Origin: Aspergillus flavus | Lineage: Eukaryota; Ascomycota; Eurotiomycetes; Eurotiales; Aspergillaceae | Assembly: GCF_009017415.1 (NCBI RefSeq) | Contig: NC_092406.1 | Location: forward strand, 4,030,001-4,094,000 | Reading direction: 5' to 3' | DNA length: 64,000 nt | Shown here: one piece after another, positions 34,057 through 46,438 of the stretch | Layout of the letters: each line of letters begins with the position of its first letter | Numbering within the stretch: the stretch's first letter is position 1 | The notes under the pieces: model-generated | What the model was told of the DNA's origin: nothing | Seen by the model: only the letters and a program-made list of their open reading frames with translations | The model's database searches: none | Position numbers and translations under genes: made by a program

Positions 34057-36836
34057 TCATTTCCCATCGCTTTTCCCATGGGTTTCAGTGGTCCCAGTGT
34101 GCGTGGGCACTTCCTCAATTACGCCTGCAAGGATATCCACATCAGCCCGTGGACCAGTGAAGTTCTTGCGGCCATCAACAACCCATTGGAATGTCGAGAT
34201 GACAAGAATGATTCCAAAAGCAGCGACACAGTAGTCTAGTAGCACGTATTCTGTCAGCAGACCCTTCGACAATGAACTCAGATACAATTGGAGACACTCA
34301 CTCATACTGCTACCGGTCGCAGGAAGCACTGGAGGGAAGAGGAATAGCACAGTCGTGAGACTGATGTAGGCAAGAGAAATCTATAATTGGTGTTAGCTAA
34401 TGGTCCTGCCCTAATGATTCTGGCCGGGCGTACTATGTTGGCGATCCAGCCTAAAGTATTCGGGAGAACAAATGAGCGTTCAGGGAGCATAGTGCGACCA
34501 CGTATGCAGTTCACTGCAATCGGAATACCGTATGCGATATCAAGCATCACTACTGATGATGAGATAATTGCGTTGAACGCACTGCTCTGGTTAGTAATCA
34601 TGTAGTGCTATAGTGCGTTAATGATGGGGAAGCTTACCTCGAAGACCCAAGGAAAATAAGCCCGAAGACCGTGATAACAGCAAACGTCAGGTACAGCGCG
34701 TTCAAGGGAACATTGAGCTTTGGATGAACCCTAGAAAAGAAGGGGGAAGCAGGAAGACCGCCATCTCTGCCCATGGCCATCAGTTTTGCTTTACAAGAGG
34801 TATTACTCAGAGACCATCATATTTACCTTGCAAAAGCGTAGATCATACGGCTACTGGTGGTCATGATACTCGTGGCTGCGAAAAGAATGCAAACCAGAGG
34901 GAACCTAGGGTTTATCAGTTAGTTATGTACCTGGCACTGATAGCCAGAAAAGGGACAACGTACATCAGAAGACAGATTGACCCAGCATTGTTCCCCGTTG
35001 CATCCTTGAAGATCTGCAGAAGACATCCTGCAGCAGAGTCGATGACTTTGTAGATGTCACCGGCAACAAAGAGGAGCACAATCAAAAAGATTGAACCCGT
35101 CACCGTACCGATACACACGCACCCTATCATAACCTTGGGGCCCACGACAGATGGATTGGGGATTTCTGTAACAGATCAATTAGTAACGCGGCTTTCCGTA
35201 CGTTGTGTATATATTGCATACCTTCGATCATATGGGCAACCCCATCCTATACATTGATCAGTAACTGTATATAGAACTGAGCAGATGACGATGACTCACA
35301 AATCCTGTAAGACCGAGTCCACCTTGGAGAAGCTACGTATGAGTTAGAAATGCAATTCGTCAGTGAATTCAATGTGCACAACGTACTCCAAGTAGCCAAG
35401 CAACACCATCCGGCCCTACGGTCAATTAGTCTCGGTCCAAATTCTAAGCAGGGAGAGATAGAATCCACATACATCCTGTTTCATTGATAAATTTTCCAAA
35501 CACAAACCTGATTTGGTCAGTACGCTTGACAGGGAACCGGGAATATGAATGTGAGCCTTACTCGCCCGAGTTGTAATTGGGTGACGAGCATGCAAGAAGC
35601 GTTATCGAGACGATTGCAAATCCGGATAAGGACCAAATGACTTGAGTTTGATTCAGCACTTCTGTCCACTATGGAAAGACATAGGAATACAGGTCGAACT
35701 TACAAGCACCCTTAGTGAAGTACGGAAGACCATTGTTCATTACGGCGTTGATGATAAATGCAGCGATATTATAACCAGTATAAATCAAAAATTGATGCCA
35801 ACGTTGGGCTTCAAAAGTCTAGTGGTAATAATCAGCAAGGTCATCCTAGTGTAGTATGGGGTTCTTACCGGATTCATCAACGAGATTATGCCCAGAATCA
35901 ACTCACTACCCAACAATCCACCGGTGGCGGTCAATGCAAGCTGGACTAATTAGTCCTGATTGTTCCTAATATTTATCATGACAACTTACCCAGCCAGAAA
36001 CGTTGGCCCAGCCAGTGATCCATGAAAGTATGGGCATCCATCGTTCCCAAGAAACTTATGACGTTCAGCATACTGTATATAAGGGGTGACTATAATGGCG
36101 TTGAACACTTACTAACTATTAGGCCAAAATGTTAGTCACGACTCAAATCGAATTTTTTCAAAAAGATGACTAGCAAAAGCTTACCTGCAACCCAATGGTA
36201 TTGTCCACCAGCCCTGCATTCACAGTCAGACGAGACAAAAGACGAAATGTATGACCGGGTTGTACTCACGTGGGATAGGCGGACAAGAACTCTGCAAGCG
36301 AACTTGCTATACAGAGGTTACATACACCTGCAGTAACTAAGCCTGTAGAGAACTAAGTGAGTAGGGTGCTGTATATAGTATTTTTTAAAAAAAAATAAAG
36401 AGATGGAAGAGAAGCACGACAGCATAAAGGATGGTCATCTTACCCCAAACCACGCTTACACAGCCTCCAGACGGCAGGCTAAGAGATAAGCTCGCCGATA
36501 GAGCGGTCCAAGACTGCAGCCGGAATTAAAGTTAATTACTTTCCAAGGTCTCGTGGCTTGGTGTGCCTTTTCCCAACGTCCTCCTGCAGCATCACCCAAT
36601 GGCGGAGGGGTCTTTGCGTTCAGTCACATACATTTAGAATAGCAAAGGCCAGTCCTAACATAGACCTGAGTTAGGTACGCAAGAGAGTCAGTCTCGATTC
36701 GATCAAATAAGATGCGTAGAGACACTGGAACATACAAAAGTGAGAAATTTCGCTTCAATTCGGCCTTATGGCCCATGGCTGCCAACTGGGCATCATCGTC
36801 CCCCCGAATGTCTTTCATGGCGGACGTATCGGCCAT
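34057..36836 (-). CDS. APC-superfamily amino acid / GABA-choline type permease
   Basis: Spliced by hand into 20 exons, 525 residues, in frame throughout: complement(34057-34235, 34302-34380, 34434-34581, 34638-34766, 34827-34904, 34964-35165, 35222-35246, 35300-35332, 35387-35415, 35473-35507, 35562-35640, 35704-35818, 35869-35940, 35990-36054, 36113-36115, 36185-36213, 36270-36342, 36444-36513, 36632-36665, 36736-36836). Landmarks are FSLLSMLGLAFAILNSW, LPSGGCVSVVWGL, SLAEFLSAYPTAGGQYHWVA, TATGGLLGSELI, QRWHQFLIYTGYN, DGVAHMIEEIPNPS and SSRMIYAFARDGGLPAS, all typical of fungal GABA/choline/amino-acid permeases with about twelve membrane helices. Two acceptors are AAG rather than CAG/TAG (at 35641 and 36055). 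The 3-nt exon is discussed as a finding. Substrate unknown. Confidence 0.85.
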
Positions 36837-37842
36837 TGCAAAGATAGTTGATCCCGAACAATGTTGAAATCGAGAAGACAATTGATCAAAGACCTAACCA
36901 GAAAAACCAGAATGGGAGGAAATACTATCAAAGGGGATCAACTCAGTTGGACTAGGAATTGGAGGGTACTGATCGCGCGAAGGGGAAGAGATGAAGGTGG
37001 AAAAGAGGATAGAACAACACGCCACAGACACAACCCTTCACAATGAGACACACTCATCCCTTTTCCTCCACCGGCGTCTGTCATTCTCGGGGGAGATAAC
37101 CCAACATTTCCCCAAACTCGGCCATCAAGCGTTCTGGGAAAACCGGGTCCACCGCGGATTGCGGGGGATAGTGGCGACAGGACCGCGGTTACCTAAGGTG
37201 CAATGGGTCAATCTCACCGTAGATAGCGACATACTCCGGAGTAGCTCCGATAAGAAAAGCGTGTAGAAGTCCATGGATGGGGCAGATCAGAGGCATATTT
37301 TGTCACGCCGCGCCATGATTCGTCGTCATCGCCGAGTGCCAGGCGCCGAAGGCCAGTGAGAACAAGTCAATTGGTGGATCAGCAGTGATTAAGGTATAGG
37401 ATATGGAACCCAAGCTTCGGTCCAGAGGAACCGCAGCCTTCCGTTGGCTATTCTTGGTCTGGTGCAGCCGATGGGGCAGCGATGGTGCGGGAGCTTGTCT
37501 TATTGTAATATCGAAATATAATGGAAAGATAGATAACTATGAACAGGACGAGAGATACGGACGTTATCGAGAGGGCTGAGTCATTTAATTCAGCCGTTGA
37601 TAAGGCCGTGTGGAGTTCATCAATATGTACGTCTGATAATTGAATACATAAATCCCCGACTGTGCCTCAGGCCCCGATTATCACGGGACAGGCAAAGAAT
37701 CTTCCCGAGCATCATAGCCAGTCATCATCAAATGTAAAATTATATACACATTTCCAAGGCCTTGATCCATACCTATACACAACTAGTACCAACCCCAATC
37801 ATATTTCCAACAAGGTCAATGCGCCTGAGCATCAACACCTGT
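36837..37842. other. Permease promoter region and PEX6 3' flank
   Basis: About 1.0 kb upstream of the permease start. Contains a palindrome TACTCCGGAGTA near 37224. No gene is supported. Confidence 0.6.
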
Positions 37843-40800
37843 TTACTTCGAACTATCACCATCGGCCTGAACAAGATGGTCGGTCCGAACGATGTAGTCC
37901 TCATCGCCATTGGTAGCGCCATCTTCCTCACTAACATCATCGTAGTGGGAAATACTTTTGTCGGCCCTTGAGCCCGAAGTGGGACCATCAAAAGAAGAAT
38001 CGGAATCGTTACTAGGAGCAGCGACGGTCTTATTCTTCGACTTCGCTCCGGCGCCAGCGGGGCTCTTGCCTTTCCCTTTACTGCTAGTCGAGTGACTACT
38101 CACGCTCCGCATGGGTTGCTGTCCATTTTTCCCCTTTCCTTTGCCGCTACCTATAGGGAGGTGGTCACCATTCGTGACAGGCCCACCCATACTACCATTC
38201 AGTTGGTCTCCCAGCTCGAGTGCTTCAAGAGCATCTGCGATAGTTCGAGGTGGCTGCGCCCCAGAACTGCTGCCTGAATCTTGTTTCTTATCAACAGACT
38301 CGAATGTCTGTCGGATACGTTCGAAATGCTCCAGCTCTTTGGCACTGCATGTCGTTAGTCTTCATTTGTTTCGCAAAACCTATAGCAACACATCAATAAA
38401 ACATACCTAACACTGGGAACGAGTTCGTTCTGTGCCTGAATGAAGTCCTCCTCCGCAACCGTAACCGTTACATCTTCCGGTGTGGCAAGGTGATCAAAGA
38501 AGTAAGCAGTGCTGACCGGTTCCCCTGGCAGCTGTTTGATCTTCTCATCCACCGCTGTTGCCTTCCGGGTGATAGCCTTTAGCATAGCATCGGAACACAG
38601 GGCATACAAGTCGGCACCTGTGTACGTAAGAGGCAGCTGATCCGCAACCCTGCGCAGTGATACCTCAGGTGCAAGAGCAAACTTTCTTGTAAGCGCTTCT
38701 AGAATTGTGGCTTGTTTCTCGTGTGTGTCAGACACTCCAAGGTAGAGCATCTTGTCGAAACGACCGGGACGTAGGAGTGCCGTGTCCAACAAATCCGGAC
38801 GGTTTGTAGCGCCAATTACAAAGACACCACCGCTGTTTTCCTCACCACCATTCATACCATCTAGTTCGGCAAGAAGCTGACTGACGATACGGTCCATTAC
38901 ACCACCGCTATCTCCTTGGTTTCCACGCTTCGGGGCGACCGAGTCCAGTTCATCAAAAAACACAACACACGGGCGAGCATCCCGAGCGCGTTGAAACACG
39001 CGCCTAACGTTTGCTTCGGATTCACCGATATACATATTAAGTAATTCAGGTCCCTTGACAGAGAAGAAGTTCAAAGAGAACTCTGTGGCAATCGCCTTGG
39101 CAAGTAAAGTCTTTCCAGTACCTGGCGGTCCATAGAATAAGATACCACTGCGTTTCTTCATGCCTTTGGCGAAAAGTTCAGGTCGCTCTAAGGGCAGCTG
39201 GATGGTTTCAATGAGAGCATCCTTGACGTTTGTCAAACCACCCACATCGTCCCAGCTAACGTTCGGGATTTTTGGCGCGCCGATTGAATCAGCAAAATTC
39301 TTCCTCGCGGCATCAACTGCCGCGTCAAAGTCGGCCTTGGTAACACCTCGGGCTGCATCACCCCCGGAAACAAGAACGTCCCTGGTGCTAACTTTTGACT
39401 CCGAGTTTTCGCTTGCGGCTTCGGCTAACTTCTCCAGACGTGCAGCTCTCACAGAAGAAGCACGTTCAACAACGTCAACCAGATCTCCTGCAACTAAAGC
39501 AGCAGTTTTAAGCGCCACTGAGCCTAGATCTACATCAGGGGAGACCTTGATGCCTCGTTCAGAAACAGCATTGTGGAGGATGCCTTCACGCTCTTTTTCC
39601 TCTGGTGCCATCATCTCAAACTCATGAGTAAACAAGCTGCGAATGCCCTCCGGGATTTGTTCGACATCTGTTGTCGTAGCCACTATGACCCTTGCATCAG
39701 CCACGATCTCATTCATAGCGGAAATGATCCTGTCCGCCGTTAAGACCTCAATGTGCTTAATCAGAAGGGCTGTGCAGTTGGCTCCACAATGGAATGCGCG
39801 GTCCGCTCTAGCCTTCAGATATGCCTCGGTTTTCACGTCGCCACCGTTCGCTCCGCCTTCGGTTAATATATCGTAGGAGTCGATGGTGAAGGTATGGAGA
39901 CCAATATCTGCGCATGCTCGTGTTGCAAGCGTAGCCTTTCCTATGTGCCTTTGCTGGGATCTCAGTAGAATTACGACGGGTTTCATACCGAGCTGGATGG
40001 CGCGAGGGCTTGTAGCTACCGACATCAAGTCTCGGATGCGCTCTTGGAGAGGCGGTACATACGACTGCGGCGATTCAGTTACCAAACCATGAGGGGTTTG
40101 AACGTCGCCAGCAGCCTTTGGCACGGCCTTCACCCCAAGCCAGTATTCCCAGCCATTGTTCAGAGTTCCCGGGACTCTGCTCACATCGCTCCCAGCCTGT
40201 ACCATTCTAGTGGTCGCCGAATCAATGATAGCAACACCTCCCCACTGGTCTTCTCTCGCTTCGTCTGGCTCATCCGACAAGCTAGGAAGCACTTGTCCAA
40301 CGCGAAACCAGGCGACACCAACCTTTTTCGATCCAGCGCGATCAGAATCTACCACCTGACCTAACCGGGTCGTAAGATCATCATCCGGAGCTGCCCCGTC
40401 GCTGGCAGCAGGTCCCGCGAACACAGCTCTACCGAGACCTTCATCAACGCTGATTCCCACGAGGTCTCCGCTTTTAAGAAGGCGCCGTTTGGACTCAAAA
40501 TATTGTTTGAGCCCGGCAAACAAGGCTGGTTGGAGAGCGCGATCCATGGAAAGTGGGGTAGATACTTTGAGCAACGTCACTTCCTTTGCCAATGGTGGAT
40601 TTCTGGCCGAGCTTGCCTTCATATGGTTCAGAAGGCCGGGTTTCGTACTCCCATTGCCTCCAAGGAATGTCATCGGTGATATGCGAAGATATTTCGGGTT
40701 TTCCAGGTTGTTCAGGAGGAGAGGAGGAACAAAGACTGAGGGTGTCAAACGCAGCGGAGGGCGTTGGGAGATGCTTGAGCGTCTCTCCCCAGACTGGCTG

Positions 40801-42397
40801 ATTGAGTACCGGGGTTTGGCAGATGGCAGGCCGGGCAAACCATAGATTTTGACCGCACGCCAATCACCAGCATCTTCATTCTGTTCATTGAAGCTCCCCA
40901 GTTTTATGGAGGCGAATATATTGGATTGCGGCTCTTCTGTGGCCTCGAGCCTCACCCAATCCCCAGAAAAGCAGCCTATCTTCGCAAGTGTATTGATATC
41001 TACAAATATGAACGACTCAGAGTCGTCTTCTTCCCGCGGCCTGGGGTGCAAGAGTTCATTGGGTATGCCACGGAGTAAACCCTCCGCCTTAAAGACCTTA
41101 CCACCGCCAACTCGTCCGAGACGCATAGTTGACGAAGTAAAGTTTGAGGCTACGGATCCTGGAGTATGGATGCCGTCCGTCCGTCGGCCGCCTGCACGTG
41201 GAGTTGCAGTCATCGCAGACATGACACCGGATTGAGGCAGTTCAGGGGCAGAAAGAGAAATCATATCATCCAAAGAATCATCCGATGTGTCGCTCATGTT
41301 CCCTCCAGAGCCTTCTGTCTCCGACTCATCAGCGGTAGAGGTACTGTCCACCTCTGTGTTGCTCTCTGTAGCCTTTTCTTCAGCAGCCGAGTAAAATTGC
41401 TCGTTGGAAGTATCATCAGCCTCATCTTCGGCTACCTGCTTGAGTAAGCCTGAGCCTGACCTCAAACTTCGTTGGGTCCGAGGGCCATGCGGCCGGGCTT
41501 GGACCAGGACGATTTTGGTCGTCGGCATTAGCAGACCTTGGGAAACGGGTTCACAGAACGAGATTTGCGCCGGGGGTGGTGGCGCATATGTTATGGGGTG
41601 TGGTGGTAAGGGAAGTGGTAGCACATCGCCAGTATGCACCACTTGTTGCGCTCCCAGAGCATCGCGTACCGCTGCGGTAAGCCTTTCTTCAGCCTCGGCC
41701 GCAGCCTTCTTCGAATACCTTTTGGTGTCCAGTCCCTTCCCAGCTTTCGCCCAAAGTCCGTTGGGTCCATGTAGGCTGTTAGTGAACCCACCAGCAAACT
41801 TATTCTGAATATCATCATGGTTCCGGAGCAGGTTTCGCTCCACTGTGACATAGATCGTATCTAGGCGCAAAGGAACAACATCCAGAACCCTTATCTCGAC
41901 AGATCGCTGGGATTGGAGTGAATGCCGTGTGGGATCGAGCTTGCTCAGGGCCTGCATGAATGGCTGCAATGAATCTGCAGAGTCGGGGAAGGCAATGGTC
42001 GAGTGAGGAAGCGGAGATCCGTGAGGGCGGCTTTTAGGCTGTGGCCGAACGGGAATGATGGTCCAGGCAAGATCCTCGACCGAGCTATAACCCGGAACGT
42101 ATGGTGAGATAGCGACATGGCGGACTTCGCTACCTTCCTTCCCTTCGTCTACAACCCGGCGCAAGGGGGGAAAGTCAGATAAGTTACCTAGACAGCTCAA
42201 TCTTACTTACCGGTGGAGGACAATTGAAAGAAGTCGTTCGCCAGATCATCGGACAGGACACCAACATTTCCACGCAGCTGATGGTCCAAGTTAAACCGCG
42301 CGGAGATAGGAGCTCTGTTGCGCAGACGCCTCCGACCGACGTTTCGCCTCCGTCGTCTCGTCTGGTCAGGATACAAGTCACGGCGCTCGAGATCCAT
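37843..42397 (-). CDS. pex6: Peroxisomal AAA ATPase Pex6
   Basis: Three exons, complement(37843-38344, 38407-42148, 42211-42397), 1,476 residues. Pex6 with Pex1 extracts ubiquitinated Pex5 from the peroxisomal membrane for matrix protein import. The first ATPase ring is degenerate ([12 protein letters not shown] in place of a Walker A), while the second, from about residue 1050, is complete: GPPGTGKT near 1068, [12 protein letters not shown] as Walker B, and [19 protein letters not shown] as the second region of homology. After [21 protein letters not shown] comes a C-terminal tail with unusual Gly/Lys repeats ([16 protein letters not shown]), then acidic. The start at 42397 follows an Arg-rich N terminus; the 62-nt first intron contains CTGAC. 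A shorter 23-nt intron is also in frame but too short to be spliced. Confidence 0.95.
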
Positions 42398-44764
42398 GTT
42401 GGGGAGCGTCGAGTGTCCAGTCAATTACCGTCGGCCGGCGGGTAGATGTTGTGTTTGAAGCAAGAGAATATTGACTGGGGCAAACAAGTAAGTCAAATCA
42501 ACCTGTCATAGCCATCAGCCAGTTATCCTCGGCAAGAATCGCATTAACAAACGTCCTAGGAGTGGTATAATTCACCGATAAACTCCAAGCAAGTGATCTT
42601 GGAGAAAGTCCGGGGGAACCGGTTGCCGGGCTCTCGGCACCGCCCGCACTTTCTGCCCATTTCCGAAGCCGAGGTTCAATACCACTTGCTTCACGAGATT
42701 TGATTACTAGTCTCTATTAGGTAGTACTATCCATACTCCAGGCTGGCACTAGGTATAGGTAAGGTGGCTCGTATCTCGGCTCTCAATGAATTTGAGGATA
42801 CCTCATATGCGAAAAGGCACTGTAATTAGTACATCGGGTAGCACAGCTCATACTGGACAGTTGTCTTTCTGTGTAGGGCAAAAGGATATTGCTCACCACA
42901 TCGCGCAAAAGAGATAGGCACTCCGTTTGGTAATATATAAACAACCCACGTGATTCCGTAGTGATTCATAGACCATCAAACTTGAACCTGAAGAGAAATT
43001 GCCCAAGAAGAACCAATTCTACTATTACTCAGCTATATGCAGTTAGGTGTTATTCTTCAGAAAGAATACAGGGCATCTATTCATGGGTTCTCCCTTCCAC
43101 GTGGTATCTCAGCGACATGGCGTCCTAAGGTAAAGGTGTATAAGCTTATCAATGAAAGGGGTTTTAGATAGCTAGAATGATATTTTCGTCAATTGGGCAA
43201 TGACTATGGGGCTGTCTTCAACGTACACATCGTTCAAACTACTCAATCTGAACAGAGGATGTATTGAAACTCAAGGAATCCCAGAATGATATCCCGAGAT
43301 CCATTGATTTTGGCCATGAGTCAGAGTCCGACTGGGGCATTCTGATCTGTCGTGACGGATAGGAACCTAGGGCTTTTCTCTACTGTGAGCCCTGGGACAC
43401 CATAGAAGAGACGTGGGACGGAAAGCTCAATCTACAGTTCCAATCACTACACCCATAGGTTGACTCGACGACGCGCATATCAGTCGCTCCTTATTTAAAA
43501 TGAAGACACCTCAGAATCTATATGACGAGCGTATCTTCCATGTGAATGAGCCTAGATTCTCCATGATAAACACCCAGTCATCATTTCAAATGCCCACCGA
43601 CCGTGTATGCGTCATGAAAGCAGGGTTAGATGTGAAGATGACGAGGTGCAAGGCAGTGTTATAGGAATCAGACCCTGGATAGAAGTGAGCGGCACGGCTA
43701 ATGTATCCTAAGACACACCTGCTCGAACATGATGCTCTTAAACAGAACGGATGCGCCGTGTGAGGACCGGAAGGCTTATCAATCAGACAGCACCATATGT
43801 TCAGCTGAGACCGTACATGGTGGTCCCAGAGTCACTATGGCCTTCCCTCTGGAAGCTTTGTCGCAGAGCTTTTCATCAACACAGACGGATGCGAAAGGGA
43901 GGGCCTTAGATGCAGTTTCTTTCTGTGCACGAAGCTTAGGGTTCCTTAAGTGATGTGTCAATCAATAGATACAGATGAACAAAGTCAGAGCCGTACTTCA
44001 GAAGCAGTCGTATGTTGTCATAGAGAGCGAATATTATGACGATCCCACTTGGGCTCAGAAGTTCTTCGCTTGAGAATCTTGCAGTGCCTTCCAGGCTGTC
44101 GAATTCCGAAGTTCTAGCCAGGGTTTCATTTACCTAGGTAAATGGCAGCTGCGTCATACCTACACCCCGCAATGGCTTGAGAATTGTTGTTGCCAGAGAA
44201 CTAAGCATTCAGAAAATGGAATCTTGCTACCTAAGGTGGGATTTGCCGAGACCAGTCGTGATCACCGACTTACGCAAGACACGGGGGTATCAAGGCATCC
44301 ATATTTCTGCCCTCACCCACAAGCATCCAATATCTATGGTACAGATCGTAAACGGTCATCATATTATACCTCAGGCAGCAATTAAAGAGTGTAAAATGCT
44401 GGAATACAATCAATCTAACTAGTAGCGGAATAGTCCGTAGATGTGTGAGTGAGTGAGTGAGAGGCTGTAGGTGCATACTCCGTATGTCCCGAGGGATTAA
44501 TCCGAAAATTAGGTATTTACAAAGAACCTCTTGTCGAACATCCCTCCAGAAAAGGACAGATCATCAACTTATTGGTGGATGAGGGCTCTTATCGCTCTCG
44601 GTTTGTTTGGCCTTAGGAGAATATTTACTTTAGCCCGACAAGGTTAAGCGGAGCCTGTCAGAACTTCCCACGAAGTAAATCCCGCAAAAAAGAAGGGGGA
44701 AAGGAAAAGAAGAGAATAAATAAATAAAATAAGATAAAATAAAATAAATAAAAGAATAGAATAA

Positions 44765-44791
44765 TTTTTTTTTTTTTAAAAAAAAAAAAAA
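44765..44791 (+). repeat. Adjoining T13 and A14 runs
   Basis: A perfect T-then-A homopolymer palindrome in a low-complexity A-rich block (44705-44810). Confidence 0.85.
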
Positions 44792-45383
44792 GAAAATAAA
44801 AAGAGAATCTGGCAACAAGCCAGCAGTCACCGACACTTGGACTCTGCCTGAGTCACATAATTGGCTGTCGTTTGATTTCCAGCGGTCGGAGACATGACCA
44901 GGAAGAAACCAGTGCAGCGGCTTATCGTCATGAGGCTCATGAGTACTCCGTATGTACATAGATTGAGGTGAAGGTTGTGACTACGAGGCCAATGCTCACT
45001 GGCCCAAGATGAGAAAGCTATCAGTAAGGTTAGGAGGACCTAGAACATAGGTGGATGAGAATGAACCCTAGTAGGAATGTCGTGTACTCCGTACATGAAG
45101 GTTCTTTGACCCTACGAGCGACATACCAATTCCAGACAAGGCCCTTGGCAAAAGCGAGCCAATACAATTGCTTACTTCAAGCTCCCGTTGGCAGTGTTCA
45201 TTACCACCCTTACTAGTAACATCATATGACGAGGATGATGATGATGATGGCAGTGATGCGCCGGTGGAACTCTAAAATATTTTGACTCAAAGCGTTCGCA
45301 GTCCTGAGGTTCCCATCCTGTAACACCACATGGAGGATACCCCAAGTGTGTTAAAATATAATCAATAAAAAGAAATATATTGA

Positions 45384-45391
<8 letters not shown>

Positions 45392-45426
<35 letters not shown>
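45392..45426 (+). repeat. (AG)17 microsatellite
   Basis: About seventeen AG units, with a short degenerate continuation to about 45436. Confidence 0.9.
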
Positions 45427-45432
<6 letters not shown>

Positions 45433-46438
45433 GAAAGACTCCTGACTAAAGTTCATGATTTTTTTTCTCGCAATACGTAGTTCAAGGAGGATCTTCTCGT
45501 TGAGATTCGAGTTCCGCGGGGACCAGAAAAGGAAAAGGGTTCAAATTCAGGAGTCTAGCCGTATTGGTGGCTATTTTCGGAACGGCTCTTCCGTGAGGGA
45601 GAAAAAACAATCTGGGGGCCAAGTGGGATGGATACTTGAAAACTCAAACAGCCTTCTATTGGCATCCACCGGGAAAAAGTGGGACTTCAAGGACGCGGAG
45701 AAAGAGAGATAACGGTCCCGATCCATTTCTTAATTGAAGAATGAGAATGGATAACTGAGACGGGAGAGAAAAATCCAGGCTTAAGTCATTGGAGATTGCG
45801 TCCTTACGGGTACTGCTGGTGTAATTGTAATTGGGGAGTAGCCGCTGAACGATGGGCTTACGGCCGAAGATCCCTGGCCAGTGGGGTGGTAAGGCCACGA
45901 GTATCCAATGATAGTAATCAGGACCCACACGGACCTTTCCAATTGTGGCTTAGATCCCCTCGTCTATCAGGCAGACATCCAAGACGACTCAGCCTCCATC
46001 GTTGTCTTTCATCTTCCAGACATATCATCGAATGTCCATCTCCATCGTCTCCTTCGAAGTTCCATATCTACAAGGCTTCAATCCTCCGACCTCCTGCCTT
46101 TTGTTCAAATTTTGACCCTCTCTTAAGGCACTACTATACACAATCAGCTAAGGGCGCTGTCAGACGGTTTCCGCTCTACGGGGCGCCTATCCCCCTTTTG
46201 TAATTCTCGAATTTGAATGACCGGTTATCGCTCTATACCCACTACTTCACTTTGGCGTCATAACAATACCAAGAAGAGTAAGAACCCCTCCTCAACCACG
46301 ACTACCTTTTTATATCTTCTTTTTCTATTGCGCCTTTTCGTACTGTGCTACGGGTGGTAATCTATAGAATGACTACTTATCAATGGACCACTAGACATTT
46401 AAATATCGACAACTATTGTTTTGAGCGTCTCTTCGACC

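Larger units (their letters stand above)
42398..46438. promoter_or_regulatory. 4.0-kb divergent interval PEX6 / C2H2 factor
   Basis: No supported gene in either strand. Contains three copies of TACTCCGTA between 44476 and 45093, an adjoining T13/A14 run (44765-44791), a (GAT)n run (45234-45248) and a long (AG)n (45392-45426). The last 600 bases before the ATG at 46439 are probably leader; they hold several short upstream ORFs. A long upstream region is common for fungal regulatory genes. Confidence 0.6.

Noticed and set aside
34582..34640. GAG acceptor in the permease intron before SAFN
   Set aside because: A normal CAG two bases further (GAGCAG, exon start 34581) gives the same frame.
36055..36184. 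Frameshift mutation in the permease
   Set aside because: A one-base shift could explain the change of frame at VIS/SW, but splicing with an AAG acceptor, with or without the microexon, keeps the frame and the family sequence.
42188..42210. 23-nt intron in PEX6 that also keeps the frame
   Set aside because: Too short for fungal splicing. The 62-nt intron 42149-42210, with a CTGAC branch site, is preferred.
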